Positions 1-7,247 of a stretch of DNA of 11,996 bases are shown here, in pieces (positions within the stretch are counted from its first letter, which is position 1; the number at the start of each line of letters is the position of its first letter). Location: positions 1 through 11,996 of the forward strand of contig CAMODS010000028.1 in assembly GCA_946611525.1 (NCBI GenBank), read 5' to 3'. A program made the translations under genes and the position numbers. A model generated the notes under the pieces. That model saw only the letters and a program-made list of their open reading frames with translations, ran no database searches and was not told the DNA's origin. This stretch comes from an uncultured Lachnospiraceae bacterium (lineage in GTDB: Bacteria > Bacillota > Clostridia > Lachnospirales > Lachnospiraceae).

Positions 1-369
1 GTTTTAACTAAACTAACAGACTTGGATAATAAAGTCATAAATCATTCATTTACTGTAGATAAACCTGCTTATACACAAGTGAATCTTTCAATATCATTAA
101 ATGTATTAACCACATTACCGGATGATGACCTGCAAACAATGATACAAAAACAATTCGATGGTGGTTCATTCTACGAAATGGAATTCGATGGATTAAATAT
201 CAACCAATCAATCACAAAAGAAGATATAAAATCAGCATTACTAATACTCGATGATATTGCAGAAGTAACCAGTATAACATCAAATGATACAGAAGTAACA
301 GAAATTACTCCATCCAATAATGGTGTATTACAATTAGGAACAGTGACTTTTAATCAAACAGAGGTATAA
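1..369 (+). CDS. A+T-rich partial gene, possibly phage baseplate J-like C-terminus
   Basis: The frame is open from the first base (a TTG at 22 is only a nominal start) and ends at TAA 367-369, so this is probably the C-terminal 122 residues of a longer protein. The protein is acidic and rich in Asn, Thr, Ile and Asp, with no Cys or Arg. Its pattern is a beta-rich stretch (about residues 16-38, around VDKPAYTQVNLSISLNV), then helices containing EDIKSALLILDDIAEV, then a closing TPSNNGVLQLGTVTF. That order resembles the end of baseplate J/gp47-like tail proteins, where an 'a-i...gV..v' helix precedes a final 'l..G.v' strand. This match is from memory of the family pattern only. Base and codon use (ATA, TTA, CTA, AAT) is far more A+T-rich than anything to its right, so it probably comes from a different replicon or organism. 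Confidence 0.45.
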   Translation, partial: VLTKLTDLDNKVINHSFTVDKPAYTQVNLSISLNVLTTLPDDDLQTMIQKQFDGGSFYEMEFDGLNINQSITKEDIKSALLILDDIAEVTSITSNDTEVTEITPSNNGVLQLGTVTFNQTEV

Positions 370-376
370 TATTATG
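362..376. other. Composition breakpoint / probable chimeric junction
   Basis: Sequence to the left is strongly A+T-rich and encodes the putative phage fragment. Sequence to the right is of balanced composition and encodes a thioredoxin tail in a different frame. The thioredoxin-like frame reads R-Y-N-I-M-S-I-P-T from 362, and a stop lies in that frame at 344-346. The break is therefore close to 362-376. No direct repeat, att-like core or transposon end is visible at the junction. An assembly join or an integration scar would both look like this. Confidence 0.6.
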
Positions 377-472
377 TCCATCCCTACGGTTATTGCTTTC
401 AAGAACGGCGAGGTTTTGAACAAGTCGGTTGGACTCCAGAGCAAGGAGAGCCTTTTGGCACTTTTCAACTAG
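362..472 (+). pseudogene. Thioredoxin C-terminal fragment (5' part missing)
   Basis: From 362 the frame reads R-Y-N-I-M then SIPTVIAFKNGEVLNKSVG, LQSKESLLALFN and a TAG stop at 470-472. This is the last third of the thioredoxin fold: the cis-proline loop (S-I-P-T), strand beta-4 (VIAFKNGEV), beta-5 and the C-terminal helix. A normal thioredoxin has about 105 residues and an upstream WCGPC active site. Neither the active site nor any of the first two thirds is present, and the frame is closed at 344-346. An ATG at 374 falls at the point where intact thioredoxins read M-S-I-P-T, so it is very likely an internal Met rather than a start. The gene was probably complete in its source genome and has been cut by the junction just upstream. 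Confidence 0.8.
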
Positions 473-473
473 A

Positions 474-542
474 AGATCCTTCGGGCTACGCCACCCAAAA
501 TACATGAAAGAGGCGATGCCCTTAGGCTTAAGCGAAGGATCT
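474..542 (+). repeat. Imperfect inverted repeat filling the trx-recD2 gap (candidate structured RNA or REP-like element)
   Basis: An outer stem pairs 474-483 with 533-542, a perfect 10-bp match (AGATCCTTCG with CGAAGGATCT). An inner stem pairs 484-492 with 512-520 (GGC..CGCC with GGCG..GCC around a 2x2 mismatch). The right side carries a bulge (TTAGGCTTAAG) and the terminal loop is about 19 nt and A-rich. The element begins 2 nt after the thioredoxin stop and ends just before the recD2 Shine-Dalgarno, so it occupies essentially the whole gap. No U-tract follows, so it is not a standard intrinsic terminator. It could be a dispersed palindromic repeat, an mRNA processing or stability element, or a leader controlling access to the recD2 ribosome binding site. 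Confidence 0.55.
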
Positions 543-555
543 AAAGGAGCAACAT

Positions 556-2802
556 ATGGCAGAATTGAGAGGATTCGTAGATCACATCATCTACAGGAAT
601 CCCGAAAATGCATACAGTGTTCTGGTACTGATCCCGGAGGGGACAGTGGAGGATGAGGATTTATCCGGTGCAGATGAGATCACCTGCACCGGTATTTTTC
701 CGTCTGTAACAGCCGGCGAGTCAGTGCAAATGACCGGTGATTTTGTGGAACATAAAAGCTACGGCAAGCAGTTTCTGATGAAAACCTACGAAGAGATCAT
801 TCCCCAGGGGCAGGAGGCCATAAAACGCTACCTGGGCTCCGGCGCCATAAAGGGAGTGGGAGAGGCTCTGGCTGCAAGGATAGTTAAAAAGTTCAAGGCG
901 GATACACTGCGCATCATAGAACAGGAGCCGGAGAGGCTTTCAGAGGTAAAGGGGATCTCCGACCGTATGGCGGCGTCCATAGCAGATCAGGTAAACGAAA
1001 AGCGGGATATGCGGGATGCCATGATCTTTTTGGGACAGTACGGCATCAGTATGAGTCTGGCACTTCGCATATACCAGGAGTATGGCCCAAAGACTTATGG
1101 TATTATCAGGGAAAACCCATATCAGATGGCGGAGGACATCCCCAGGGTAGGCTTTAAGACTGCTGATGAGATAGCAAAAAAGGTGGGCATCAGTATCGAT
1201 TCCAAATACCGTGTGGGTTGCGGGATACTCTATGCCCTCTCTGAAGCGGCAGGCCAGGGACATACCTGTCTGCCCATGGATGAGCTGGTTTATGAGGCGT
1301 CAATGCTGCTTTCGGTGTCCGGCGAGGATGTGGAAAACGGCGTCAGAAATCTTCTCATAGAGGGGAAACTAAAGGAACGCGATGGCTTTGTTTACCTTAT
1401 GTCTTTTTATACCATGGAGGACAGGGCGGCAGGGCTTCTTTTGGGACTTTCAGAGCCTTTTGATGTATCCCCTTCTATAGTGGAAGCGGTGATATCCGAT
1501 GTGGAAAGTGAGGAGAACATTACTCTTGATGAGGTCCAGCGTGAGGCTGTGATCTGTGCCGCAAAAAACGGCGTCAGCATACTCACGGGAGGTCCCGGTA
1601 CAGGAAAGACTACCACCATCCGTGCAATGATCAGGTTCTTTGAAAGTCAGGAGAAAAGGGTTGAACTGGCAGCTCCCACGGGACGTGCTGCCAAGCGTAT
1701 GTCTGAGGCCACGGACCATCCTGCCCGCACCATCCACAGGCTTTTGGAGGTTCACGCAGGTTCCATGGAGGACAGTGACAGGACCACGGTATCCCGCAGC
1801 ATGTTTGACAAAAACGAGGACAATCCTCTTGAGACTGACGTTATTATCATTGACGAGATGTCCATGGTGGATATTTCCCTTATGTATGCGCTTTTAAAGG
1901 CAATACCCCGGGGGACCAGACTTGTGATGGTGGGGGATGAAAACCAGCTTCCAAGTGTAGGCCCCGGCAACGTGCTTTCCGATATGATATCCTCGGGAGC
2001 ATTTTCTACCATCACTTTAAAAAAGATATTCAGACAAAAGGATCTAAGCGACATAGTATTGGCCGCCCATCAGGTGCAAAATGGCGAGGTGCCAAGGCTT
2101 GATAATGATTCCAAAGAGTTTTTTATCATAAAAAGAAACAACGCAGACCACATCATAGGCGTGGTAAAGGAACTGGTGGAAAAAAAGCTGCCGCCCTATG
2201 TCCACGCTTCATCCTATGACATACAGGTGCTGACACCTACCAGAAAGGGACTGGTGGGAGTGAGCCGTTTAAATGAGCTTATGCAAAGCTATCTGAACCC
2301 ACATTCCGGGGACAAGGAAGAGTATGCCGGCACAGACGTTATCTTCCGCGAAGGGGATAAGGTGATGCAGATAAAAAACGATTACCAGCTGGAGTGGGAG
2401 ATAACCGGCAGATACGGCATAGTCGTGGACTCGGGCACGGGGGTTTTTAATGGTGATATAGGCATTATAAAAAGAGTAGATAACGAAGGCCAGAAGCTTG
2501 TGGTGGAATATGAGGATGCAAAAAAGGTGGTCTATCCCTTTAAGAACACTGATGAACTGGAGCATGCCTACGCAGTGACCATACACAAGTCACAGGGGAG
2601 CGAGTACCCTGCAGTGGTGATCCCGCTTTTACCGGGAGCCAGGGCGCTGATGAACAGAAACCTGATATATACCGCCATCACCCGTGCAAAAAGCTGCGTG
2701 GTGCTGGTGGGAGATCCGGAGGTTTTTGTGGACATGATAAAGACTACCGATCAGAAAAAACGGTACTCAGGGCTTCTTGATCGTATAAATGAAAGGACTT
2801 AG
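556..2802 (+). CDS. recD2: RecD2-type SF1 ATP-dependent DNA helicase
   Basis: The protein has 748 residues, normal for RecD2 (the RecBC-independent RecD-like helicase, a 5'-3' DNA helicase). The N-terminal region (about 1-90) is a small beta domain. It is followed by helix-hairpin-helix repeats at about 95-215 (GAIKGVGEALAARIV, VKGISDRMAASI, VGFKTADEIA). The motor has Walker A GGPGTGKT at 345-352, the Q-motif-like VQREAV just before it, Walker B IIIDE with D433/E434, GDENQLPSVGPG, and C-terminal motifs TIHKSQGSEYP (675-685) and YTAITRAK with the arginine finger R710. An SH3-like insert precedes the last motifs. The ATG at 556 follows AAAGGAG with good spacing. RecD2 acts in replication-fork and recombinational repair in bacteria such as Bacillus and Deinococcus. 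Its last 59 bp overlap the convergent lipoprotein gene on the other strand. Confidence 0.96.
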   Translation: MAELRGFVDHIIYRNPENAYSVLVLIPEGTVEDEDLSGADEITCTGIFPSVTAGESVQMTGDFVEHKSYGKQFLMKTYEEIIPQGQEAIKRYLGSGAIKGVGEALAARIVKKFKADTLRIIEQEPERLSEVKGISDRMAASIADQVNEKRDMRDAMIFLGQYGISMSLALRIYQEYGPKTYGIIRENPYQMAEDIPRVGFKTADEIAKKVGISIDSKYRVGCGILYALSEAAGQGHTCLPMDELVYEASMLLSVSGEDVENGVRNLLIEGKLKERDGFVYLMSFYTMEDRAAGLLLGLSEPFDVSPSIVEAVISDVESEENITLDEVQREAVICAAKNGVSILTGGPGTGKTTTIRAMIRFFESQEKRVELAAPTGRAAKRMSEATDHPARTIHRLLEVHAGSMEDSDRTTVSRSMFDKNEDNPLETDVIIIDEMSMVDISLMYALLKAIPRGTRLVMVGDENQLPSVGPGNVLSDMISSGAFSTITLKKIFRQKDLSDIVLAAHQVQNGEVPRLDNDSKEFFIIKRNNADHIIGVVKELVEKKLPPYVHASSYDIQVLTPTRKGLVGVSRLNELMQSYLNPHSGDKEEYAGTDVIFREGDKVMQIKNDYQLEWEITGRYGIVVDSGTGVFNGDIGIIKRVDNEGQKLVVEYEDAKKVVYPFKNTDELEHAYAVTIHKSQGSEYPAVVIPLLPGARALMNRNLIYTAITRAKSCVVLVGDPEVFVDMIKTTDQKKRYSGLLDRINERT

Positions 2803-3763
2803 GAAAGCTGCGTCCCATCTTTTTTGCAATGGATTTGTTGTAGAGCTTGATGCCGGGGGAGGTATTAAACTCCACACTGATCCTGCCGGGGTTTTTCCCG
2901 TGGTCAAGGATCTCTGCCGCCTGAAGGCCGGCTTTTTTCCCAATATCATAGTAATCGGGACACAGACACACAAGGGTGTTTTTCCCGATATTGATATCTC
3001 CGCCGATGGTGGGGATATTTTTTTTAACGGCTATCTTTGATATGAGACCCATGTCGTCTGCCAGGCCGCTCTCCGCCGGAATGTAGATGGCATCACAGTT
3101 TTTGCAGATGGATCGTACCTTCTTTTTGGTGACGTCGGACAGCTCATACATCACAGCATCGATACCGGCATCTGCCAGATAGGACTGCATGATGAGGCTT
3201 TGGTTGATGGAATAGATGTCATTTTTTTTATAAACTATGCCCAGGGTTTTTATGCCGGGGGTAACCTCTATGATGAGTGACAGCTGGTCGGCGATGTTGG
3301 GCATGCCGGTGACTCCGGTGATGTTTCGACCGGTGCGCAGATTCCAGTTTAAATCCGGGATATTGACGGCATCCTGGATATCTATGACATCGGTGGTGAT
3401 AATGGGGATCTCATCTGTGGTGATGGCGGATCCCTTTAGGGCAGGGGTTCCGATGGTGAGTATCAGATCACTTTTTTCCCTAACAAAGGCGGATGCGATG
3501 GCAGCTCCGCTTTTGTCATTTGAAATATAGTCCCTGGTAAAGGTGACGCTGTCATCGGGGAGTTCCTGTGATAGCGCATCGGAAAAACCATCCATTATGA
3601 TGTCACCGTATTCGCTGTCGTCGCTTTGGCATACGCCTATACGCCACATGACAGGATCTTTTTTCGACGATTCTTTGGATGAGGTGCTGCCGCAGCCGAA
3701 AAGACATACACTTATGGCACAAACAAGCAGCATCGCCAGGTATTTTTTATATGAAAATGTCAT
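2744..3763 (-). CDS. ABC-type substrate-binding lipoprotein (TrpX/ABC_sub_bind family)
   Basis: The protein has 339 residues from the ATG at 3763, chosen because GGGAG lies 6 nt upstream. The in-frame ATG at 3796 sits inside the predicted -10 box, so it is unlikely to be used. A lysine-containing N-terminus, a hydrophobic run and lipobox L-F-G-C24 indicate export and lipid anchoring. The mature part has the two-lobed periplasmic-binding fold: RIGVCQSDDSEYGDIIMDGF, SDLILTIGTPAL, then GRNITGVTGMPNIADQL and TLGIVYKKNDIYS, which are hallmarks of the family that includes tryptophan- and unknown-ligand-binding proteins. PNIADQLSLIIEVTPGIKTLG is the typical hinge-side segment. These proteins normally sit beside a permease and an ATPase; none is present here, so it is an orphan or is served by a distant transporter. 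Ligand unknown. The 3' end overlaps recD2. Confidence 0.9.
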   Translation of the reverse strand: MTFSYKKYLAMLLVCAISVCLFGCGSTSSKESSKKDPVMWRIGVCQSDDSEYGDIIMDGFSDALSQELPDDSVTFTRDYISNDKSGAAIASAFVREKSDLILTIGTPALKGSAITTDEIPIITTDVIDIQDAVNIPDLNWNLRTGRNITGVTGMPNIADQLSLIIEVTPGIKTLGIVYKKNDIYSINQSLIMQSYLADAGIDAVMYELSDVTKKKVRSICKNCDAIYIPAESGLADDMGLISKIAVKKNIPTIGGDINIGKNTLVCLCPDYYDIGKKAGLQAAEILDHGKNPGRISVEFNTSPGIKLYNKSIAKKMGRSFPKSFHLYDQEALSTVFSDR

Positions 3764-3794
3764 TTTAAGCTCCCAAATCTTCCTGTTTTTGGAC

Positions 3795-3823
3795 ATAATA
3801 GCACAAGTGTCATTTTTTGTCTA
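3795..3823 (-). promoter_or_regulatory. Sigma-70-type promoter for the minus-strand lipoprotein gene
   Basis: Read on the minus strand, TAGACA (3823-3818) is separated by exactly 17 nt from TATTAT (3800-3795). Each box differs from consensus at one position. Transcription would start near 3788, giving a leader of about 25 nt that holds the GGGAG ribosome binding site. This supports translation from 3763 rather than 3796. Confidence 0.7.
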
Positions 3824-3865
3824 AATATGTTTGCGTTTGTTGGGAAAAAAGTATAAGATATCTGT

Positions 3866-4699
3866 ATGTATAAAATTTTGATTGACAGTTGCGGGGAGTT
3901 TTTCCCCTATATGAGGGACGATGGACACTTTGTGAGCGTACCCCTGACCATAGATGTGGACGGATACAGTATTGTGGACGATGACAGCTTTGATCAGGCT
4001 GATTTTTTGCACAGAGCTGCCGAAAGCCCCAATGTACCAAAGTCAGCCTGTCCTTCTCCGGCCAATTATATCGAGGCCATGGAGGGAGCTGACCGTGTTT
4101 ACGTTATCACACTTTCTTCCCAGCTTTCCGGTTCCTACAACAGCGCAGTGCTGGCCTCCAATCTATACAAGGAGGAGCATCCTTCAGCAGCGGTACACGT
4201 TTTTGATTCCAAGTCTGCCTCCATCGGCCAGACTCTTATCGGGGATCATGTTTACCACATGGAGCAGGAGGGCAGAGACTTTGAAGATATTGTAAAGGAC
4301 ACCGAGGCCTACATCGAGACCCAGCATACTTATTTTGTGCTGGAGAGTCTTGAGTCTCTCAAAAAGGCAGGGCGTCTTTCCGGGATAAAGTCTCTTATCG
4401 CATCCACTTTAAACATAAAGCCTGTTATGGGATCCACTCCCATAGGCTCTATCCAGCAGCTTGACAAGGGCCGCGGCATGAGAAAGGCTCTTGAAAAGAT
4501 GGCTGACTGCATGGTGGCGGATGCCGGGGATACGTCAGACAAGATTCTGGCAATATCCCATTGTAATTGTCCCGACACGGCTGAAGTGTTAAAGAGCATG
4601 GTGTCGGAGAGAGGATCATACCGGGACATCATAGTGGTGGATACCAGGGGCATCAGTTCCCTGTACGCCTGCGACGGCGGTGTGATCATGGTGGTATAG
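3866..4699 (+). CDS. DegV family protein (fatty-acid-binding, FakB-like fold)
   Basis: The protein has 277 residues, the usual length for DegV proteins. It opens with the family pattern MYKILIDSCGEF and continues with VSVPLTIDVDG, the conserved KSACPSPANYIEA, the ligand-loop TLSSQLSGSYNSA (residues 82-94) and FDSKSASIGQ. The second domain holds FVLESLESLKKAGRLSG and LNIKPVM. Family knowledge: these proteins bind a single fatty acid, and the FakB members present it to the FakA kinase for phosphorylation. No fakA-like DAK-domain gene is in the window, so the kinase link is not shown here. No strong Shine-Dalgarno precedes the ATG, but its position fits the conserved family N-terminus. It is the first gene of the plus-strand train; folC starts 1 nt after its stop. 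Confidence 0.92.
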   Translation: MYKILIDSCGEFFPYMRDDGHFVSVPLTIDVDGYSIVDDDSFDQADFLHRAAESPNVPKSACPSPANYIEAMEGADRVYVITLSSQLSGSYNSAVLASNLYKEEHPSAAVHVFDSKSASIGQTLIGDHVYHMEQEGRDFEDIVKDTEAYIETQHTYFVLESLESLKKAGRLSGIKSLIASTLNIKPVMGSTPIGSIQQLDKGRGMRKALEKMADCMVADAGDTSDKILAISHCNCPDTAEVLKSMVSERGSYRDIIVVDTRGISSLYACDGGVIMVV

Positions 4700-4700
4700 G

Positions 4701-5876
4701 ATGAGTTACGATGAAGTTGTTTCGGAGATAATGGGGCGTACCCGTTTTGGTAACAGACCGGGAGTGGAGGTCTCGGCAGAGCTTTTAAAAAAGCTTGGAA
4801 ATCCTGAAAAAAAGCTTCGTATCATCCATGTGGCGGGGACCAACGGCAAGGGCTCCGTATGCTCATACATTTCATATACACTTATGGCCACCGGACACAG
4901 GACGGGGCTTTTTACATCTCCCCATATCCTTGATTACTGCGAGAGGATAAGGGTGGACGGGCAAGAGATATCCGAGGATGAGGTGGTGACGCTATATAAG
5001 CAGATAGATGCTTTGGGCGGGTCACCTACCATGTTTGATATCTCTTTTATTATGGCCATTTTGTACTTTGTAAAAATGGACTGCGAGTTTGCTGTCATAG
5101 AGACAGGATTAGGTGGCAGACTGGACTCCACCAACGGCATTTCCACGATCCCGGAGGTGTGTGTCATCACCTCCATCAGCAAGGATCACACCGAACTTTT
5201 GGGAGATACCATAGAAAGTATCGCCGCGGAAAAAGCGGGGATCATTAAGCCCGGCTGCGGTGTGGTTTTGGGAAAGATGCCGGATCGTGCCAGAGAGGTG
5301 ATCCTAAAGCACTGCAGGCAGATCGGTGTCAGGACTGCTGTAGGCGTCGATGTGTCATTTTCCGATACTTTTGAAGAGAAAAACCATGCCACTGCCGGAC
5401 TGGCCGTAGAGATGGTGGGAGTGGATCTAGAGGAGTATGAAAGGATAAGCCGTCGTTTCAGGGGAGTGCCCGGGCGGCTGGATGTCATATCGGAGGATCC
5501 CGTATTTATCTTGGATGGCGCCCACAATCCCGGGGCTGCCAAAGAGCTTTTGAGGGCATTAAAGCAGTTATACGAGGATAAAGAGTTCGTGTTTTTGATC
5601 GGAGCGCTCCATGGTCATGATGCGGCAGGAGTAATAAAACAGCTGCTACCCAAAGCAAAGCATTTTTTTACCGTGAGCATCAATGATCCGCGGGCATATA
5701 CAGCTAAGGAGCTTTATGATATGGTGACTAAGGCGGCGGGTGAAGAAAAGGCTACTGCCTGTGACAGCCTTGATGAGGCCCTTTTAAAGCTTAAGGAGGA
5801 TGCCAAGGCTACGGGATCTGTGGCGGTTGCCTGTGGATCCTTTTATCTGGTAGGGGAGATATTTGATGAGATTTAG
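4701..5876 (+). CDS. folC: Bifunctional folylpolyglutamate synthase / dihydrofolate synthase
   Basis: The protein has 391 residues, slightly short of the common 420-440 but with all landmarks. It has the N-terminal FGNRPGVE substrate segment, P-loop GTNGKGS (46-52), TGLFTSPH with YCERIRV, ETGLGGRLDSTN, the SISKDHTELLG/IAAEKAGIIKPG segment, and the C-terminal-domain entry ILDGAHNP (D272-P277). It is an ATP-dependent Mur-ligase-fold enzyme that adds glutamate to reduced folates, and in bifunctional members also to dihydropteroate. Whether it does both reactions cannot be told from the sequence. The start is 1 nt after the DegV stop and its ribosome binding site would lie in the end of that gene (GGTGG), suggesting translational coupling. 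No other folate gene is in the window. Its last 11 bp overlap the next gene. Confidence 0.95.
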   Translation: MSYDEVVSEIMGRTRFGNRPGVEVSAELLKKLGNPEKKLRIIHVAGTNGKGSVCSYISYTLMATGHRTGLFTSPHILDYCERIRVDGQEISEDEVVTLYKQIDALGGSPTMFDISFIMAILYFVKMDCEFAVIETGLGGRLDSTNGISTIPEVCVITSISKDHTELLGDTIESIAAEKAGIIKPGCGVVLGKMPDRAREVILKHCRQIGVRTAVGVDVSFSDTFEEKNHATAGLAVEMVGVDLEEYERISRRFRGVPGRLDVISEDPVFILDGAHNPGAAKELLRALKQLYEDKEFVFLIGALHGHDAAGVIKQLLPKAKHFFTVSINDPRAYTAKELYDMVTKAAGEEKATACDSLDEALLKLKEDAKATGSVAVACGSFYLVGEIFDEI

Positions 5877-6369
5877 TTCACGTCGTGAAGCACTGATGGT
5901 GCTGGGGCTCTCAGAGGGGGCCGGTGAGGAAGACGTAAAGTCGGCATATAAAAATCTGGTAAAGCTGTATCACCCCGATGTGAGGCCTGACGCGGCATCT
6001 GCCAGGCAGTATCAGGCGGTGTCCGAGGCGTATGAGTATCTGACGATCCATACCATCCCGGATGGCCAGGCAGTATGGGCTGCGGCAGGCGGCAATACCC
6101 CTGAAAATGCCGGGCATAGGATATTCGGCACCAAAGAAGAGCTTAACCGTATGAACATACGGATGAGGCAGCGCGAGGAATATGCCAGGCAGGAGAGCCG
6201 GGTGGACATAAACAAAAAGGCGAGGGCCGAGGAGCTTTCTAAAAAGGCCAGGCAGGCCAGGATGGACAAGGCTTTTGATGAGGCCATGGACAAGATCCAT
6301 ACCGAAAGGGCAGCAGAGGTGATGGCTCAGATAATTCAGGCATACCTTGAAAACGGAGAAGGGAAGTAA
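5866..6369 (+). CDS. Stand-alone J-domain (DnaJ-like) protein
   Basis: The protein has 167 residues from ATG 5866, chosen because GGGGAG ends 7 nt upstream; a TTG at 5863 is the less likely alternative. Residues 5-60 form a J domain: REALMVLGLSEGAGEEDVKS, then AYKNLVKLYHPD with the invariant HPD at 36-38, then the helix YQAVSEAYEYL. There is no G/F linker, zinc-binding CxxCxGxG repeats or substrate-binding domain, so it is not a full DnaJ. The rest (about 85-165) is highly charged and probably alpha-helical or coiled coil. J domains stimulate the ATPase of an Hsp70 partner; the client here is unknown. It overlaps the end of folC and is followed 7 nt later by the HAD gene, so it is co-translated with metabolic genes rather than with grpE/dnaK. 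Confidence 0.88.
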   Translation: MRFSSRREALMVLGLSEGAGEEDVKSAYKNLVKLYHPDVRPDAASARQYQAVSEAYEYLTIHTIPDGQAVWAAAGGNTPENAGHRIFGTKEELNRMNIRMRQREEYARQESRVDINKKARAEELSKKARQARMDKAFDEAMDKIHTERAAEVMAQIIQAYLENGEGK

Positions 6370-6376
6370 GCTTATC

Positions 6377-7168
6377 ATGTCAGATAAAAAGGCAGTTTTT
6401 TTTGATATAGACGGCACTATATGGGATATCAAAAATGAGATCCCAAAGAGCACCATACTTGCGATCAAAAAGATGAGGGAGAATGGGCATCTGGCGTTTT
6501 TAAACAGTGGCAGATGCAGATCCTATATTTTTGCGGAGAATCTTTTGGATATCGGTTTTGACGGGATAGTCTCCGGCTGTGGCACCATGGTGGAGATAAA
6601 CGGGCTGGTGAGATTCTATCACAGGATTAAAAGCCAGCAGGCCATCGATACGGTAAAAAAGGTGAGGGAATACGGCTTCAAACCCATTTTGGAAGGCAGA
6701 TACGATCTATACATAGATATAGAGGACGAGTTCAAGGGGGATGCCTACTGCGAAAAACTCGTTGGTGAGATGGGGGACCGGATACTTCCCATCCGGAGGT
6801 ACTGGGGAGAGTGGGAGATATCAAAGCTTTCCTGTGCCACCGATGGCTGTGATGTATATGCCTGCAGGGACGAGATGGCTGATGATTACGATTTTATGAT
6901 CCACAACCCTGCGGTGGTGGAGATAGTGCCAAAGGGCTTTAACAAGGGTACCGGTATAAAAAAGGTTTGTGAGCTTATGGACATCGACATTGCCGACACC
7001 ATTGCCTTTGGAGACAGCGCCAATGACCTGGATATGCTGGATGTGGCAGGGCTGGGTGTGGTCATGGGAAGTGGAAGTGACGTGGCCAAGGAGCATGCCG
7101 ACCACATCACTACCGGGATCTATGAAAACGGTCTGGCTGAGGGACTTATCCACCTGGGACTGATATAG
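6377..7168 (+). CDS. Cof-type HAD-IIB family phosphatase
   Basis: The protein has 263 residues from ATG 6377. Haloacid-dehalogenase motifs are clear: motif I FFDIDGT with nucleophile D10 and acid/base D12, motif II around LNSGR, motif III lysine K190 in FNKGTG, and motif IV GDSANDLDML (212-221). A C2-type cap lies between about 80 and 185, which places it in the Cof/YidA-like subfamily of soluble sugar-phosphate or nucleotide phosphatases. Substrates of such enzymes cannot be predicted from sequence. An in-frame TTG at 6347 lies inside the J-domain gene, but the family N-terminus fits the ATG, which has a purine-rich region (GGAGAAGGGAAG) upstream. It is in the same transcription unit as the preceding genes. 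Confidence 0.92.
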   Translation: MSDKKAVFFDIDGTIWDIKNEIPKSTILAIKKMRENGHLAFLNSGRCRSYIFAENLLDIGFDGIVSGCGTMVEINGLVRFYHRIKSQQAIDTVKKVREYGFKPILEGRYDLYIDIEDEFKGDAYCEKLVGEMGDRILPIRRYWGEWEISKLSCATDGCDVYACRDEMADDYDFMIHNPAVVEIVPKGFNKGTGIKKVCELMDIDIADTIAFGDSANDLDMLDVAGLGVVMGSGSDVAKEHADHITTGIYENGLAEGLIHLGLI

Positions 7169-7247
7169 ATAGCTACCCCTTTTTGGGCTTTCCCTTGAGG
7201 AAAACCGGCTGATGAGGTGTGGCAGGGGACAAATGAGGTGTATTACG

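Noticed and set aside
374..472. ATG at 374 as the start of a small independent 32-residue protein
   Set aside because: The sequence is plainly the C-terminal third of thioredoxin, and this Met corresponds to an internal residue before SIPT.
429..656. A 75-codon plus-strand frame rich in Arg and Ser crossing the recD2 start
   Set aside because: It runs through the inverted repeat and into recD2 in another frame, has no ribosome binding site and low-complexity basic composition; it is a shadow.
3831..3859. TTGCGT-17-TAAGAT as promoter for the DegV gene
   Set aside because: Both boxes match consensus poorly, and the implied start site would leave virtually no leader before ATG 3866.
5911..6468. 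A 185-codon minus-strand frame opposite the J-domain and HAD genes
   Set aside because: It lies antisense to two well-supported genes, has no family features, and mirrors their codon pattern.
7212..7241. Direct repeat ATGAGGTGT at 7212 and 7233 as a mobile-element footprint
   Set aside because: Nine bases with a ribosome-site-like core can recur by chance, and no element lies between or around the copies.
7169..7247. CCCTTTTTGGG and TTTCC/GGAAA repeats after the HAD gene as a terminator
   Set aside because: The stems are only 3-5 bp and are not followed by a T-run; read-through into the yfbR-like gene is more likely.
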